This document shows positions 49,290 through 61,155 of a stretch of 64,000 bases of DNA, one piece after another. The stretch is from Heterostelium multicystogenum (Eukaryota > Evosea > Eumycetozoa > Acytosteliales > Acytosteliaceae). Location: assembly GCA_003667245.1 (NCBI GenBank), contig RCNN01000093.1, forward strand, positions 1 to 64,000, in the 5' to 3' direction. Both the position numbers and the translations under genes were made by a program. The notes under the pieces were generated by a model. The model searched no databases. It saw nothing but the letters and a program-made list of their open reading frames with translations, and was not told where the DNA came from. Every line of letters begins with the position of its first letter. Position 1 is the first letter of the stretch.

Positions 49290-51210
49290 ATTCTCCATGT
49301 GATGACACTGTAGTGGATCCTATGTCCGAGGAAGGAGACTTTGATATTTCAAATTTTGTAAAATATCAAAAGGACTGTAATGAGGCGGCTTTGAAGGATT
49401 AATATAAACAATTTTTCGAGAGCAACCAATTGAATTTATTTGATATGATACTAAAGCAAATACAAAAAAGAATAACAAGGGTTTGTTATTCCAAACGGAC
49501 CTTAAATTAATGAAGAATATCTATTCGACTCTCTTTCTGTGGTGGATTTAGATACACTTGATAAAAGTTCCAGCTTTGGAGAGCTTTTGGAAATAATAAA
49601 CTCCCTAAGTCAAACCAATAAGGAAAACAACAACATCTTGTTGAATAAGGAAAATATGGATGAAAACTACAATACTTTACAACTAATGGTTAGTGACTGT
49701 ATAGATATTGGTAACCACCTACCGAAGATGAAATCAAACTTATAATTTCGACCAACTCCCAACCTGTGAAAGACACCGAACAGACACCACAAACAACAAC
49801 TACTTCTGCAACAACTAACAATTTAAAGAGAAATTCAACGACTACAAATACCATTGACAAGGAAGAGACCAAAGAAATCAGAGATTTCTGCAAACATCCA
49901 CAGCAGATATAGTAAAGTAGCGACCACTGAGAAAGATACCAATGTTGAAGCTCAACTATCATCAATACAATAAGTCCCGAGTTATCTCTTTCTGTTGGGA
50001 ATGTATTAAGAAAAGTCAGAGGTGTTGTTTACAAGATTAAGCTTAGCAAGCCTTATAGGCACTAAATTAAAGATATTCTGACTGCAGCAAATCCTTCGAT
50101 GAAAGGATTAGGCTTTCGTTTAAAACACTACTCTCCAACCAGATGGTGTTCTCTTTATCATATGATAAAGAAAATTCAGGGAATATTATAAGGCAATTGA
50201 GTTGTTAAATGAGCCCAAATTTATATTTTCAACAGATGAGTTGGATGTAAGTATATTCAAGTACTATTGTTATTGCCATTAACAACTAATGAAAGACTTT
50301 CGCAAATAGGTAATAGACGATTATTTATTGTTACTAGCACCATTTGAAAAGTACACCATTTATATAGCACCGACGATAGGATAACTATTGACATTGTTGT
50401 TCCATTGCTTAACCACCTACCAGATTTGTTGGCGAACCAAAAAGCCCAACTTAAGACTGTTCAAGGTACATTGTTATTCGAAAAACTGCAAGGTTCTCTC
50501 AAGAAAGAACCGATGAATTGCTTGGTTCAGTACCTGATCTAGTGTTGTCTTTACTCTTCTCTCCATTTTACAAGTCCCATTTGAAAATTGTAACGGTTGC
50601 TCCAGATGCTGATTATCCAGAGCAAAAGCGTCATCAAAGAACCAACCCACTCCAGTGACTGTGCCAATCAAAGTTACTGATGATAACAAGATCGAGTTAA
50701 CATTAACCAACGACCAATTGAATTTTTTATCGAGGATATCAAATCTTGCAGAACCCAAGTAGCTGGCAATGAAACACAGATAGTACCCACTATAGTTGAC
50801 GCACCTCAAACAGATATTTCAAAAAACAAATGCACCCAATATATTTCAAATAATTTTTTCTCAATTACATCAAAATGACAATCCAAACTCAGGAACTTAC
50901 AATAGATACACTCAGGAAACAAATAATCGATTTCCACAACTACCAGTACATTGCGGAAGATGAAGAAGTAAAAAGTAAATATTCTAATCCCGCTATTTTC
51001 TGGAAGAAATACGGTCACGAATTCCCATATCTTGCTCTACTTGCTCGCAAATATATGTGTATTCCTGCCTCTTCTGAGCCTTCCGAATCTGGGTTCTCAA
51101 AAGCTAATTTCATCTTTTCTGAAAGACGACAATCAATGCACAGTAGCACATTAAGAGATTATGCTTTGTTGTATTGCAACCAATCTTTATTAGAAAAAAG
51201 ATATAAATAA
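49290..51210 (+). pseudogene. hAT-family transposase remnant
   Basis: Decayed DNA transposon gene. The last 111 residues (50875-51210) are open and form the classic hAT C-terminal dimerisation domain: FWKKYGHEFPYLALLARKYM, then ASSEPSESGFS and ERRQSMHSSTLRDY. Upstream, fragments in different frames fit the rest of a hAT transposase: KHYSPTRWCSLYHMIKKI (about 50115-50170, the conserved RW segment), LLLLAPFEKYTIY (about 50322-50360) and ITIDIVVPLLNHLPDLLANQ (about 50380-50440). An acidic N-terminal fragment (DPMSEEGDFDISNFVKYQKD) lies near 49315. Stops and frame changes are denser than in neighbouring genes, so this one is probably truly dead. No convincing terminal inverted repeats were found. 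Confidence 0.75.
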
Positions 51211-51381
51211 ATAAACTTGTTATTTTATTGTACGTAATTAATTAAAACTTATCAAAAAAGTAACAAAAACTGTCAGCGTTCCTTGGCTGAGAATTCTTGG
51301 GAACGAAAAACTAACACATCAGTGATTGAATTATCTAAAATGTAAAAAGCACCAGCGAGTATTATTATTATTGATGACAAC

Positions 51382-52759
51382 ATGTTCATTACTCATCTAC
51401 CTATTTTGAGTATAATAGTGCAGTATATAGAGAAGAATGTTGATCGAATTTGTTTGACGTTGACTTGTAAATACTTGTTTGAAAATCGAAACAAGTATCT
51501 GACGATCGATCCTTATTGGCTGTTGAATAATATCGAACACTATTACAAGTATTTCAAAATGAAGAGCTTCCTTAGGAAAATATACTCTCAAGTGAACTTG
51601 AAGAAGTCTTTACTGGAAGAAAAGAGCCAGATAAAGATGATAGGAAGTAGCTACACAGGATAATTAGAAATGAAATCCGCTATTATGTACCAGACTTCAA
51701 TGTATTTGCACTAGATCACACCATCAAACGAGAGAGAGACTCAATTTGTCAGAAAATATTACATAGTATGGATCATGGAAAGCTTTATTCTGAGATAACA
51801 GACCTACAATACGGAAGCTTTAATCAAGTTAACTTTGAGCAGATAATGAATTTCCACTCTCTCTTGTATTTAGTTCTTCCAAATTTGTTCAACACTCGTA
51901 TACTACCTGACAGCTTCCACCTCGTCTACGCTACCTTGAATTTAAACCTGGCTACAAACATCAATTTGAGCATGGTTTGTTTCCTCAATCCCTAAAACAT
52001 CTCATCATTAGCGATGACTACAATCACCCTATCCTGCCTGGCGTTTTACCCAGCAATCTAAAATATCTACGGTTTCGAGAGAATTCAATATTCAATCAAC
52101 AACTAGAACCTGGTACTTTTCCAGAATCATTAACTTTTCTCACATTTGGCAATTTTTTCAACAAGCCAATTACAAGTGACCAAATTCTCCCTAAATCTTT
52201 AGTTGCACTTGAATTTGTAATCTCTTTAATCAATGTTTGTCATATTCGAATGACAAGAAAATATCATATCTTTTCTTCCAAAATCTCTTCGGTACCTGGT
52301 ATTGGGGGATGGTTTTTATCAACCTTTTGGATGGTAACACCCTGCATGAAGGCTTAACTCACTTAGCTATTGGATACGGTACGAGTAAAAAGCTATCGAA
52401 TCTACAAATAGTGTTTAAACTCTCTCAGTTTTAGGTACTAAGATGATAAAGAAAAATCCTAAAAATGTAGAGGAGCTATTTCTTCCAGATGAATTGGAGT
52501 TTGAAGTTGTTAATCTACCAGATTTCATAAAGAGAGTTAAAATTTTATCCTCTGATTATTTCAGAAGTTTTATCAAGCTTCCAAAATCAATAGAATCCTA
52601 TAATATCACTTTCCCAAGAGGATTAATATCACCTATTGAAATAAGAAGAATTTCTAGCAATCAAAGTCTAGTATGCAGTGAAAACTTATTGGGTGGAATA
52701 GTACACAATAAGGATCTCAAAAAAAAAGTACACTTTTTAGTGTCTCTAGAAATAAATTA
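51382..52759 (+). CDS. FNIP-repeat-like protein with F-box-like start (third)
   Basis: Starts MFITHLPILSIIVQYIEKNV with DRICLTLTCKYLFENRNKYL, the F-box-like opening common in dictyostelid FNIP proteins. After slips near 51660 and 51960 it gives diverged FNIP units: GLFPQSLKHLIISDDYNHPI, LPGVLPSNLKYLRFRENSIF, EPGTFPESLTFLTFGNFFNK and ILPKSLVALEF. A C-terminal domain follows (KNPKNVEELFLPDELEFEVV to VHFLVSLEIN, ending 52759). It is on the opposite strand and only distantly similar to the pair at 22.7-26.1 kb, so it is not part of that tandem duplication. Further slips lie near 52240 and 52435. Confidence 0.7.
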
Positions 52760-53132
52760 GCTAAATGATAAATTTAAATCAATCTGAGTACTCAGTTTCC
52801 ATCCAATTAAATTAAATTTTGGGCGTAGCCACTCCATTGTATTGTTTCCTTTGGAAATGTAACCTATCTTTATTTTATTAAAATTAAATCTGGTTTTATC
52901 ATATTGCAGGAAACTCTCTTTAAAATATATTATTTATCTAATATGTGTGCCAGCTTGCATTTTGAACCATATCCACAATATCCAGATCTATAGAATTCAC
53001 ATATTTTTTTTGTTGTGTTTTGTTTATATTGTTGTTGTTAATGGTATTGTTGTTATAGTTCTATTTTTGTTGTTGTTGTTGTTATTGTTGTTATTATTAT
53101 AATCAAAATTATTATTATAGTACTTGTAATTT
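52760..53132. other. Intergenic between convergent genes
   Basis: 3' ends of the FNIP-like gene (+) and the large multidomain gene (-). It includes a GTT/ATT trinucleotide run (53020-53100). No gene was recognised. Confidence 0.55.
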
Positions 53133-56100
53133 TTAGAATTTTGGTCTCATTGGCGGATAACCTTTTAGTTGGTTTTGTTGATAGTATGCACCATTCGGAT
53201 TGAAATGGTAGTCGTAGTTGTAGTATAGTTCTCTTGTCCATTAGGGTTGTAGTTCATATAGGGATTGTTATTATTAAATGTATTATTAGTATTGTATTGA
53301 ACTTGTCTGTAGAGGTTTTTGTGGAATAGAACTACCATATACAAAACTATCTCTGTAAGATAATGGCGGTCTGAATTCGCTTGAATAGCTGATTTGTGGT
53401 TGCTGTTGATTGTTAATTGTTATTATGGGTGTTAATGAAGTAGTCGTAGTTGTTGGAGGAGGCGAAACAGTTGTGGGTTGTGGAGATTTTGGAGAAATGA
53501 CGGGTGGAAGGAGGAATGATTGCGAAACAGTTGGAGATAATATTGGTGAAATTGGTCGAGTTGGGAGTGGAGACAACATGCCAGCACTCATGTGTGTAGA
53601 ATTTCTCATTGGAGTTCCAGTTGATTGCTGGCTACTGCTGCCGTCGGGTGGGGAGAAGATGTTAAAGTTGTAATAATCCTCGTCCTGTGAGGCTCTGTAA
53701 TTAGGTGGAGAGTGGTGGTTTCTGTTGGTGGAGGGAGATCGTTTCATTTGAGAATTCTTGACAAACTCATTACCACCAGACTCTGTTCTTCGATGATAAT
53801 TCTTTTGAGAGCGAGTTGGATACTGATCTTCTTAGCCACTCTATAAAATCGGATTCTGGTGGCATGGTCAATCCAATTTTAGCAAAGAATTCCCTAATTA
53901 ATTGAAGATATTAATATTGAAACTAAAGTTTAACAAATTGATTGATTACTTACTCCCATGTTGTTACTCTCATAATTTCTTTTACTGCTTTTTGGAGATT
54001 ATCCCTTATGAATGGAGGTGGTTTTCCATAGAATCTGTTGTATTGGTCGTTAACAGTATCGAGTGTCGATCCTTCTGGACGTGCTAAATGTTGGAGGAAA
54101 TAGACATGGAATAACAGTAGTCTAATGGAGACGATAGATGCATCCATTGCCATCTGAGGTCGTCGAGGATCTACTGAAACGTCAGGTTGTGTATTGCCAT
54201 AGGATGGATGCTTCTTGATGATCCACATGACATTTCTGTCGAGGTTTTCCTCAATGTATGCATTGGCAACCTCTGACCATTTGTAATCGGAAACAGTGAG
54301 AAGTGGTAAGAATTCACCGAGTGCAGGCGTTTCTTTTTTATGTCTTTTTGCTGGTAAATGTATAAAGCCGTATATTTCTTTGTTGATTTCATTTAACAAT
54401 GTTGGATATTTCTTTACAAAGGCCACAAACAATTGGTGGAAAAGACAATATCCTTCTAATAATTTAATGGATGCTATTTAATTACAAATAAACTAATTAG
54501 TATAATCCCTGATAAACATTATCCATTTGAATACATACCATGTAGAGTTTCATTCATTATTAAAACGCACATTGTGTTCATGGCAGTACATAAGAATTTC
54601 TTTGCTAATTCTGGTCGGAATGACTTTGCGTAGAACATAGTTGTTAGTGAATGTTCCAATGAATCCCATGCTCTTTCACCATGTTGATGATTAATATCTT
54701 TATAAAATGGAAGTATATTAGTAAAATGTAGTAATTGATATTGGTAAAGTTGGACTTACATAAAGGCAACCAATGGTCAAATGATTCTTTCAGGATGGAA
54801 CTTCTTACACCTTGTTTAAATGCCTCACGAGACAATAGATCTAGCGATGTTCTAATTTCGTCAATCTTTGTTGATTTCTCTTTTTTGGTTATAATTTTAA
54901 TACCAATACCAAGGATATCTTCTTGATACGATACTCTGGTGTGGTAGCATACGAGTTCAGGCTCTATAGAACGAATGTAATCTTCATCCTGAGTGGTGTT
55001 AATAATTTCTGTATTAAAGGAGTATTTGTTGAGACTAGGGCTCTTGATGAGTGAAGAAGTTGATTGGCTGATGGTAGACAGCTGATTGGAGCTATTACTG
55101 CTGCTCAGTGAACTGTTATCATTGTTAGCAGTTCCACTTGAAGATGAAAGTGAGAGTGTAAGGGGATTAGATGAAGTTGAGCCTGAAGAGGACTGTTCAT
55201 CATCACTTGGAAGTGGTGGCATGGCTTATCAGCTGTGTGTGGGCATTGGCTACATTTGAAACTCTTGGAGTTTGCTATGGCATCAGGTATCTTGACAAGA
55301 TATCCTTCAATAGGCATGGATGAATCTTCATCGTCAAACGAGATTAAGAATGTTTGAATCTGAAGCAAGATGGTTTGGACACTGTAGGCTGAAGACCATC
55401 CTGTTGTGGTTGTTTCTTGTTGGTGACCGGCAAAATAGGATTGAAATCACTTAGAATATCCAAACAAATTCTTCCACCATCGTGAACATGTGGATGTGGG
55501 AACGGAGTGAGTAAAACACCAGATGGAGGATTGGCAGGATAGGTAGGTGGAACTTTAGTTCCAAATGAAAAATAGCTCCTTCAAAAAGAGAACCAGCTGG
55601 AGCCATGATATTTGCGTGCCAAGTGAGGAGGTCAGAGTCATCTATTGGTGTTGCTGAAACTAAGGGAAGTGGATGCTTCATTATTGCCTTATAGTCTGCC
55701 ATCAAGCATTTCTTGGTTGCTTGACTGATGGTTTGAATTGAGTTTGTTACGCTTGTTGCGGAGATATTGATTTCTTGATGATTTATACGGAGTGATTCGA
55801 TAGCATAGGATGAAATCTTATTATGTCCGAGCACCAAATTACGGATGGAAGAGTGTGAATTCTCGTTGAGATTACGAATTGACTCGTCGGTAACACGTTT
55901 TGCAACCAATCAGATTCAAACGTTTCAGATTGCATAGTGTAACCAATTTGCTCACCGAGGAATCACTGATATTTCTCAGAGTTTGATAAATCTATGTCTC
56001 TTAGGAAGGGGCATCTAGCTTGCAGGCTCGACAGCTCAGAAATTAGCAAACACTTCTTTAGATCCAATACTGTAAGATTTGGTAGATTGTTACTGATGGA

Positions 56101-59100
56101 GATAATAGCATTGTCTGTCAAGAGATTGCAACAAGACAGCAGAAGTTTGGTGATTTTGTGGCATTGAGAAACCAAGATTTCGATTGAGACATCATTGACA
56201 GTCTTGCAGCAGTCAAAATTGGCAATGGCCAGTTGTCTGCAATGTTGTGCTATTGTTTGGAAAATTGTGTTGTTCAATTCGATTTGTGAGAGATTCAAAT
56301 TGGTCAAAGAAGGTGAGCGTGATAAGATTTCATTGAGATTCTCAAGATTGATGTTGACACTTTGCAATTCTAGATGATTGAGAGAAAGTACAGAAGGGAG
56401 CGTGTTGGTTGGTAGTTGTTTTCCTGGTACAACGTAGTGATTGGCAAAGCTGATGGAATTGAGTTAGATTTTTTCAAGGGCGCTTCACTTGTTTGACTAT
56501 TGTTAAAAAGAAGTTGAGTAAGATGTGGACAATTTGACAAAATCTCGATGACAATGTCCACAGGTAAACCAGTATTTGATAGGTTCAAAGAATGTAGTTT
56601 GGTAAATTGACTGATGTTGATCTTTGTAGCTTTCAATTTGCAGTAAGACATATCTAGTTTCAAGATGCGAGATTTAAGGGTGGTACGCTGTCGATTCTAC
56701 ATTGTGAGCTATTAAACTCTTTAAGGTGTTTCAAGTCTTTTGTTAACTGTCTAACTACCTCATCATGAAGGTTTGGACATCTTGAGATATTAAGTCTCTC
56801 GAGACATTTAGAATGATAAGGCAGTAAATGAATATCCTGTTGCTGAATCAATGAACAGGAGGCGATGTTAAGATGTTTCAACTTGGGTAATACCATTGAG
56901 AGATTGCCAACGATTTAATTTCAGTCTCGCTAAGATCCAAGCACTCTAAGTTATACTCCTTTCTCTCCTGTCCTGGTAGGTTAAACACTCCGAAATGTCG
57001 ATCAACTACATGACAACCTCTAGCATTTAGTCGAGTAAGCTCACGAGAATACTCAATCAGCTTAACGATTCCAATCGAAGTTACTGAAGTCTCTGAAATG
57101 TTAATACTCTGGATGTGCTTGGCAACCGAGGTCAAATGGTCAATATCATCATCTTTCACATTTCCTAACTTTGAAAGATCGATTTTGATGAGCGATCCAC
57201 CAATGTTCTTGATGATGGATTGTCGTGCGATACTATCCATTTCAAGCTGTTTAGGATACTTTCGCAAGCTGAGGTAGCTAATTTGGTTGTTGTAAGTCTC
57301 TTGAGAGGTAAATAAGGAGGTCGATGGTCAGGAGTTCTTTTTTGAAAATCTGTGTGTGAATGATTGGTGTTGCTACTAATTTTGGTAGCTGAGAGATGAC
57401 GGATTTGTGACAGATTAAAGTTGAAAGAAACGGACTCTAAGAACAACTGTGACCAAACTGCAATCTGTTCGTTTGGACGTGTTACCAAAGATTCGGGGAT
57501 GGGCATCTTTGTCCAGAGCTGGCCGTCGTTCAAAACCAACTTGAATGCATCTTTCAGGTATTTACCGGCGCGAATAAATATTTCAATGTCATTGTTGTAA
57601 GTTGCTTTGGAAATGAGCAAATTAGCAAGCCTAAACAGAGCAATACTTTAATATCATCGCCAACCTGAGGGAATGCAGTGGATCTCCGACTAACGATTTC
57701 CACCGATGTGTTAAGCAATTTGTTTTTGATGTTAGATCCCCAGCAAGACACAGAAAGATAGCATTTTTTCAGCCAAGATCGATATAGCATCTTTTGAGGC
57801 TATAAGCTTGCCATCCTGGCTCAAATATAGTTTATGAAGCAAATCTCCAAGTTGCAACAAAGCAAGATAGTTATTAGCCAGCAAAAAGTGTGAATATGAT
57901 CGTTGCAAGTGATTCAAGCAATCCTCCTCTTTCCCAACGCTCAATGCCAGCTTTTTCAAAACATTGGCATAGTCGTTTAAGATGTCCTTGTTATCTGGAG
58001 TCGATCTGATCGCTTCCTCAAACTTATTGATTGCCAACTTGAACAATCTTTCGCTACCTGCTTTACCTTCCCACTTCATACATTGTAAAGAAAGTGCATT
58101 TCCTTCTGCTAAACTGATAATATTCATATGCTTGACCTTGACATCCATTGAAGTAATATCAGATAAGACGATTCTAAATGATTTGGTATCCTTCTTAAAT
58201 TCAACCATTGATTCATCAGCCAATTTGATACCAGTCATATTCTGAATTCGAATGAAAACACTGTAAAGGTCGACCTGTGTTCTTAGATCAAATCCACTTT
58301 CCTTTTCTAATAGGAATGAAGGTTATATTAGATATTTGCTTCAGCTTATTTCTTAGGTCATCTTACCATGTGGGAATAAAGAATTGTCAAATCTATGCAA
58401 AATCTCTGGTTTCAAAAAGTGGAACCAAAGTCTTTCATGTTTATGAATGGGATCTCCAAGTACAATGTTGAAGAAATCCATGACTACTTGGATGTAGGAG
58501 TCGGCCTCGATCGATTTAAGTTCCTTCATTTTCTCTCTTAGCTCAGCACGCATGATATTCTTGAATACACGTGCTATAATCTCTGTGAGCAGTATCTTTT
58601 TGAGTTCGGAATTGGTTACCAGCTGACAATGAACCGAGGTATCTTACATTGATTCCCTCACGATGAATAAATTCGGTAGCTGTGAATACCAGGCGATGGA
58701 ATTGGAATGAGCATCCATCCATTCTGGCAACTTTGGGAATGGTGACATTGAGAGGTAGTCGGTGGCCTCACGTACTTCCTGGTTGTTGGCGGTTCATTGA
58801 AAGTTGGTCTACCTTGCCAAATGGCGAATAGGCATCGGACGACAGTGGAATGTGGTAAGTCTGCACAAACTCTGGTCTGAACAAACGGTAGAGGAACGCT
58901 TCTTCTACACGGTGGTCAGCAACTGGGGGAAATACACGTGCAAAATCGAGGACATAGAAGAGATTGTCTTTGCCAAGATGACCCTCAATATCGGTTGGTC
59001 CGTACAGGAACTCCTGGTGATCGCCAATGCCAACAGAGATGACCCTTGATGTTGAGCCGCTCAGCAGCTGCCTTCATGCGCTCGGAGACGGGGCCCTCCA

Positions 59101-60880
59101 TCGCGGAGACGTGCTTGCACCATCGGCAGATCCGTACACGATCGTCTTTTTTAGGTACGATCGGCAAGATAGACATGGCGACCAAACGGAAGCCACGGTA
59201 ATCGAGCAGAGCCATGAGGGGCACGTGTATTCCATCGCAACCATAGTAACGCATGCAAGCTTTCAACTCGTGTCCACCAGCCTTCATCGAGTACTCGTCG
59301 CTTCCGTATATATTGATCCAATCAGAGGCGAACTTGAACAAGATTCCATTGTAGATGTACTTCTCGCCACCAGCCTGGCCACCGAGGCTTGGCACCGACT
59401 TGATGGTCTTGTAGGAAGGATCGATGTAGGCTCTTCGATAATGATCTTTCCATAGGTGGTAGCAGCGTGCAAGAAGTCCTTGCTCAGCGAAGAAATATGC
59501 TTGTACTTTGTAAACTTTGATTCCTCGTCATCCTCTCTCAGCAACAACAATCTCTGGAACATCTCATTCCAGCCAATACCCAATCCAAAAGTATTACTAT
59601 TACTATTACTATTATTCATCACATCATTCTTTACATTAAACTGTAGATTACTATTTGTTTTCTGGTATTATTACTCTTATCTATATTATCACTGTTGTTG
59701 TTGCTTCTGTTGTTATTGTTTTTCATTCTTTCAATTATATACATATCTTGACTTGATATTTCATTGTTGTAGGTGTATGATGATGTTACATTATCATATC
59801 TATTACTGCTAAGTATGCTACCTGTTAGCTTGCCTGCAGTGTTTGTGGTAGTGGTTGTGGTTGTTGTTGTTGATGTTGTTGCTGCTCTGGTCGTTGTGGT
59901 TGTTGTACTACATAGATTAAGCTTGATGGTGTGGTGGGTTGCTGTTGATCGTATCCAGCTGGTATAGGACTTGAGGCAGTTGATGTATATTCCTCATAGG
60001 GTGAAATAAAGTGTATCTTGCCATTGGCTGCTTGTCTTGTGGTATTATTGCTACTGCTACTGCTACCATCGACTGTAACGGTAGCATCTGTCATCGTATG
60101 AGCGGTATCATCACTACGTACCAGCTCATTTAAATTTGTACAACTTGAAGAGAGTAACTTTGACAACTCTCTATTTAAAATAGGTTGTTTTTTAACTTCA
60201 TCGATACTATTACTATTACTATTATTATTACAATTATTATTATTATTACTTGTGTTGCTATTGCTATTGTTATTATTATGATTACTATTGATATTGTTGG
60301 CCGTATTAGTATTACTAACGTTACTACTTAAAGTACCGGTAGGTTGTTTTCTCATTGCTATAGAGTTATTGGCATTATTATTAATATTGTTATAACTATT
60401 ATTACTATTGATATTACTGTTGTCTTTAATATTATTGTAATTGCTATTGTTAGAGCTATTAATATAGTTGTTATTATTATTATTGTTGTTGTTGTTGTTA
60501 GCCTTTGCCTTTTTACTCTTTTGCTTATAATTTGACTTCTTTCCATTTTTATAGTTGTCGACATTATTGTAAGATGAGGATGTAGATGAAGTTGTAGAAG
60601 GTGTCGAACTAGTGGATTTAGGTTTATCTACATCTACATCTTCATCCTCATTATTATTAGATTTATTGAATTTACAATCATTGTTATTAGTTGTAGTAGT
60701 AGTAGTAGTAGTAGTATCATTGTTTGGAGTAATTATATAATTATTGTCATTGTCATCAAGATCATTAATATCATGGTTTGATTCATAATGGATATCTTCT
60801 AAAGTACTAATGAAATATTGATACAACTGTTTAATGAATCTTATAAATCTAAAATAAATAAAAAATGCTTCAAAATACAT
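53133..60880 (-). CDS. CLU / TPR-like / LRR / ubiquitin-conjugating (E2) multidomain protein
   Basis: About 2,450-residue protein, read across several one-base slips and short introns. Order from the N-terminus: Asn/Thr/Ser/Gln-rich region (60880-59640); CLU-type domain with GGEKYIYNGILFKFASDW, GSDEYSMKAGGHELKACMRY, GPTDIEGHLGKDNLFYVLDF and EGINVRYLG (59600-58500); helical TPR-like region (58240-57800); leucine-rich repeats (57270-55780); an E2 domain with KKCLMADYKAIMKHPLPLVS, WHANIMAPAGSLFEGAIFH, PHPHVHDGGRICLDIL and GWSSAYSVQTILLQIQTFL (55720-55340); CSQCPHT; then a conserved tail (IEPELVCYHTRVSYQEDILG; SIKLLEGYCLFHQLFVAF; 55000-53870) and a Pro/Asn tail ending RPKF (stop 53133-53135). The catalytic Cys codon is 55464-55466. 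Introns include 54476-54532 and about 53890-53950. LRRs run without a gap into the E2. The role is inferred: one-chain ubiquitin transfer with built-in target recognition. Confidence 0.75.
60180..60500. repeat. Trinucleotide tracts encoding poly-Asn
   Basis: ATT/GTT-rich trinucleotide runs on the plus strand encode long Asn/Ser runs in the N-terminal region of the minus-strand multidomain gene. A related TAG/TGT run at 60680-60720 encodes poly-Thr. Such in-frame tracts are typical of dictyostelid proteins. Confidence 0.75.
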
Positions 60881-61155
60881 TATCTATATGTATCTCGCTC
60901 TCTCTATAGATAGCTATAACCTACTATAACTATTATAACTAATATATCTAGTATAACTACTCTACTTTTATCTAACTATCTTTATATCTATCTGATCAAA
61001 GTTTCTGTCCAACTTTGGTTGTGTTTATTTATTTCCTAAAAAAAGTTGAAATACAACACACGTCTAGTTTTAAAATTGAAATATGTGAGTGTGTGTTTAA
61101 TTAATTACTCTGAAATTACATTCATTCAACAAATCATTCAATTTCAACGACAACA
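60881..61155. promoter_or_regulatory. Short divergent promoter region
   Basis: Only 275 bp separate the starts of the minus-strand CLU/LRR/E2 gene and the plus-strand helicase gene, so both promoters should lie here. The sequence is AT-rich with TATC-type repeats (60890-60990) and A/T runs. No specific factor site is identified. Confidence 0.4.

Noticed and set aside
51277..51305. CGTTCC ... GGAACG palindrome after the hAT remnant as its terminal repeat
   Set aside because: Arms are only about 6 bp and no matching copy was seen on the 5' side.
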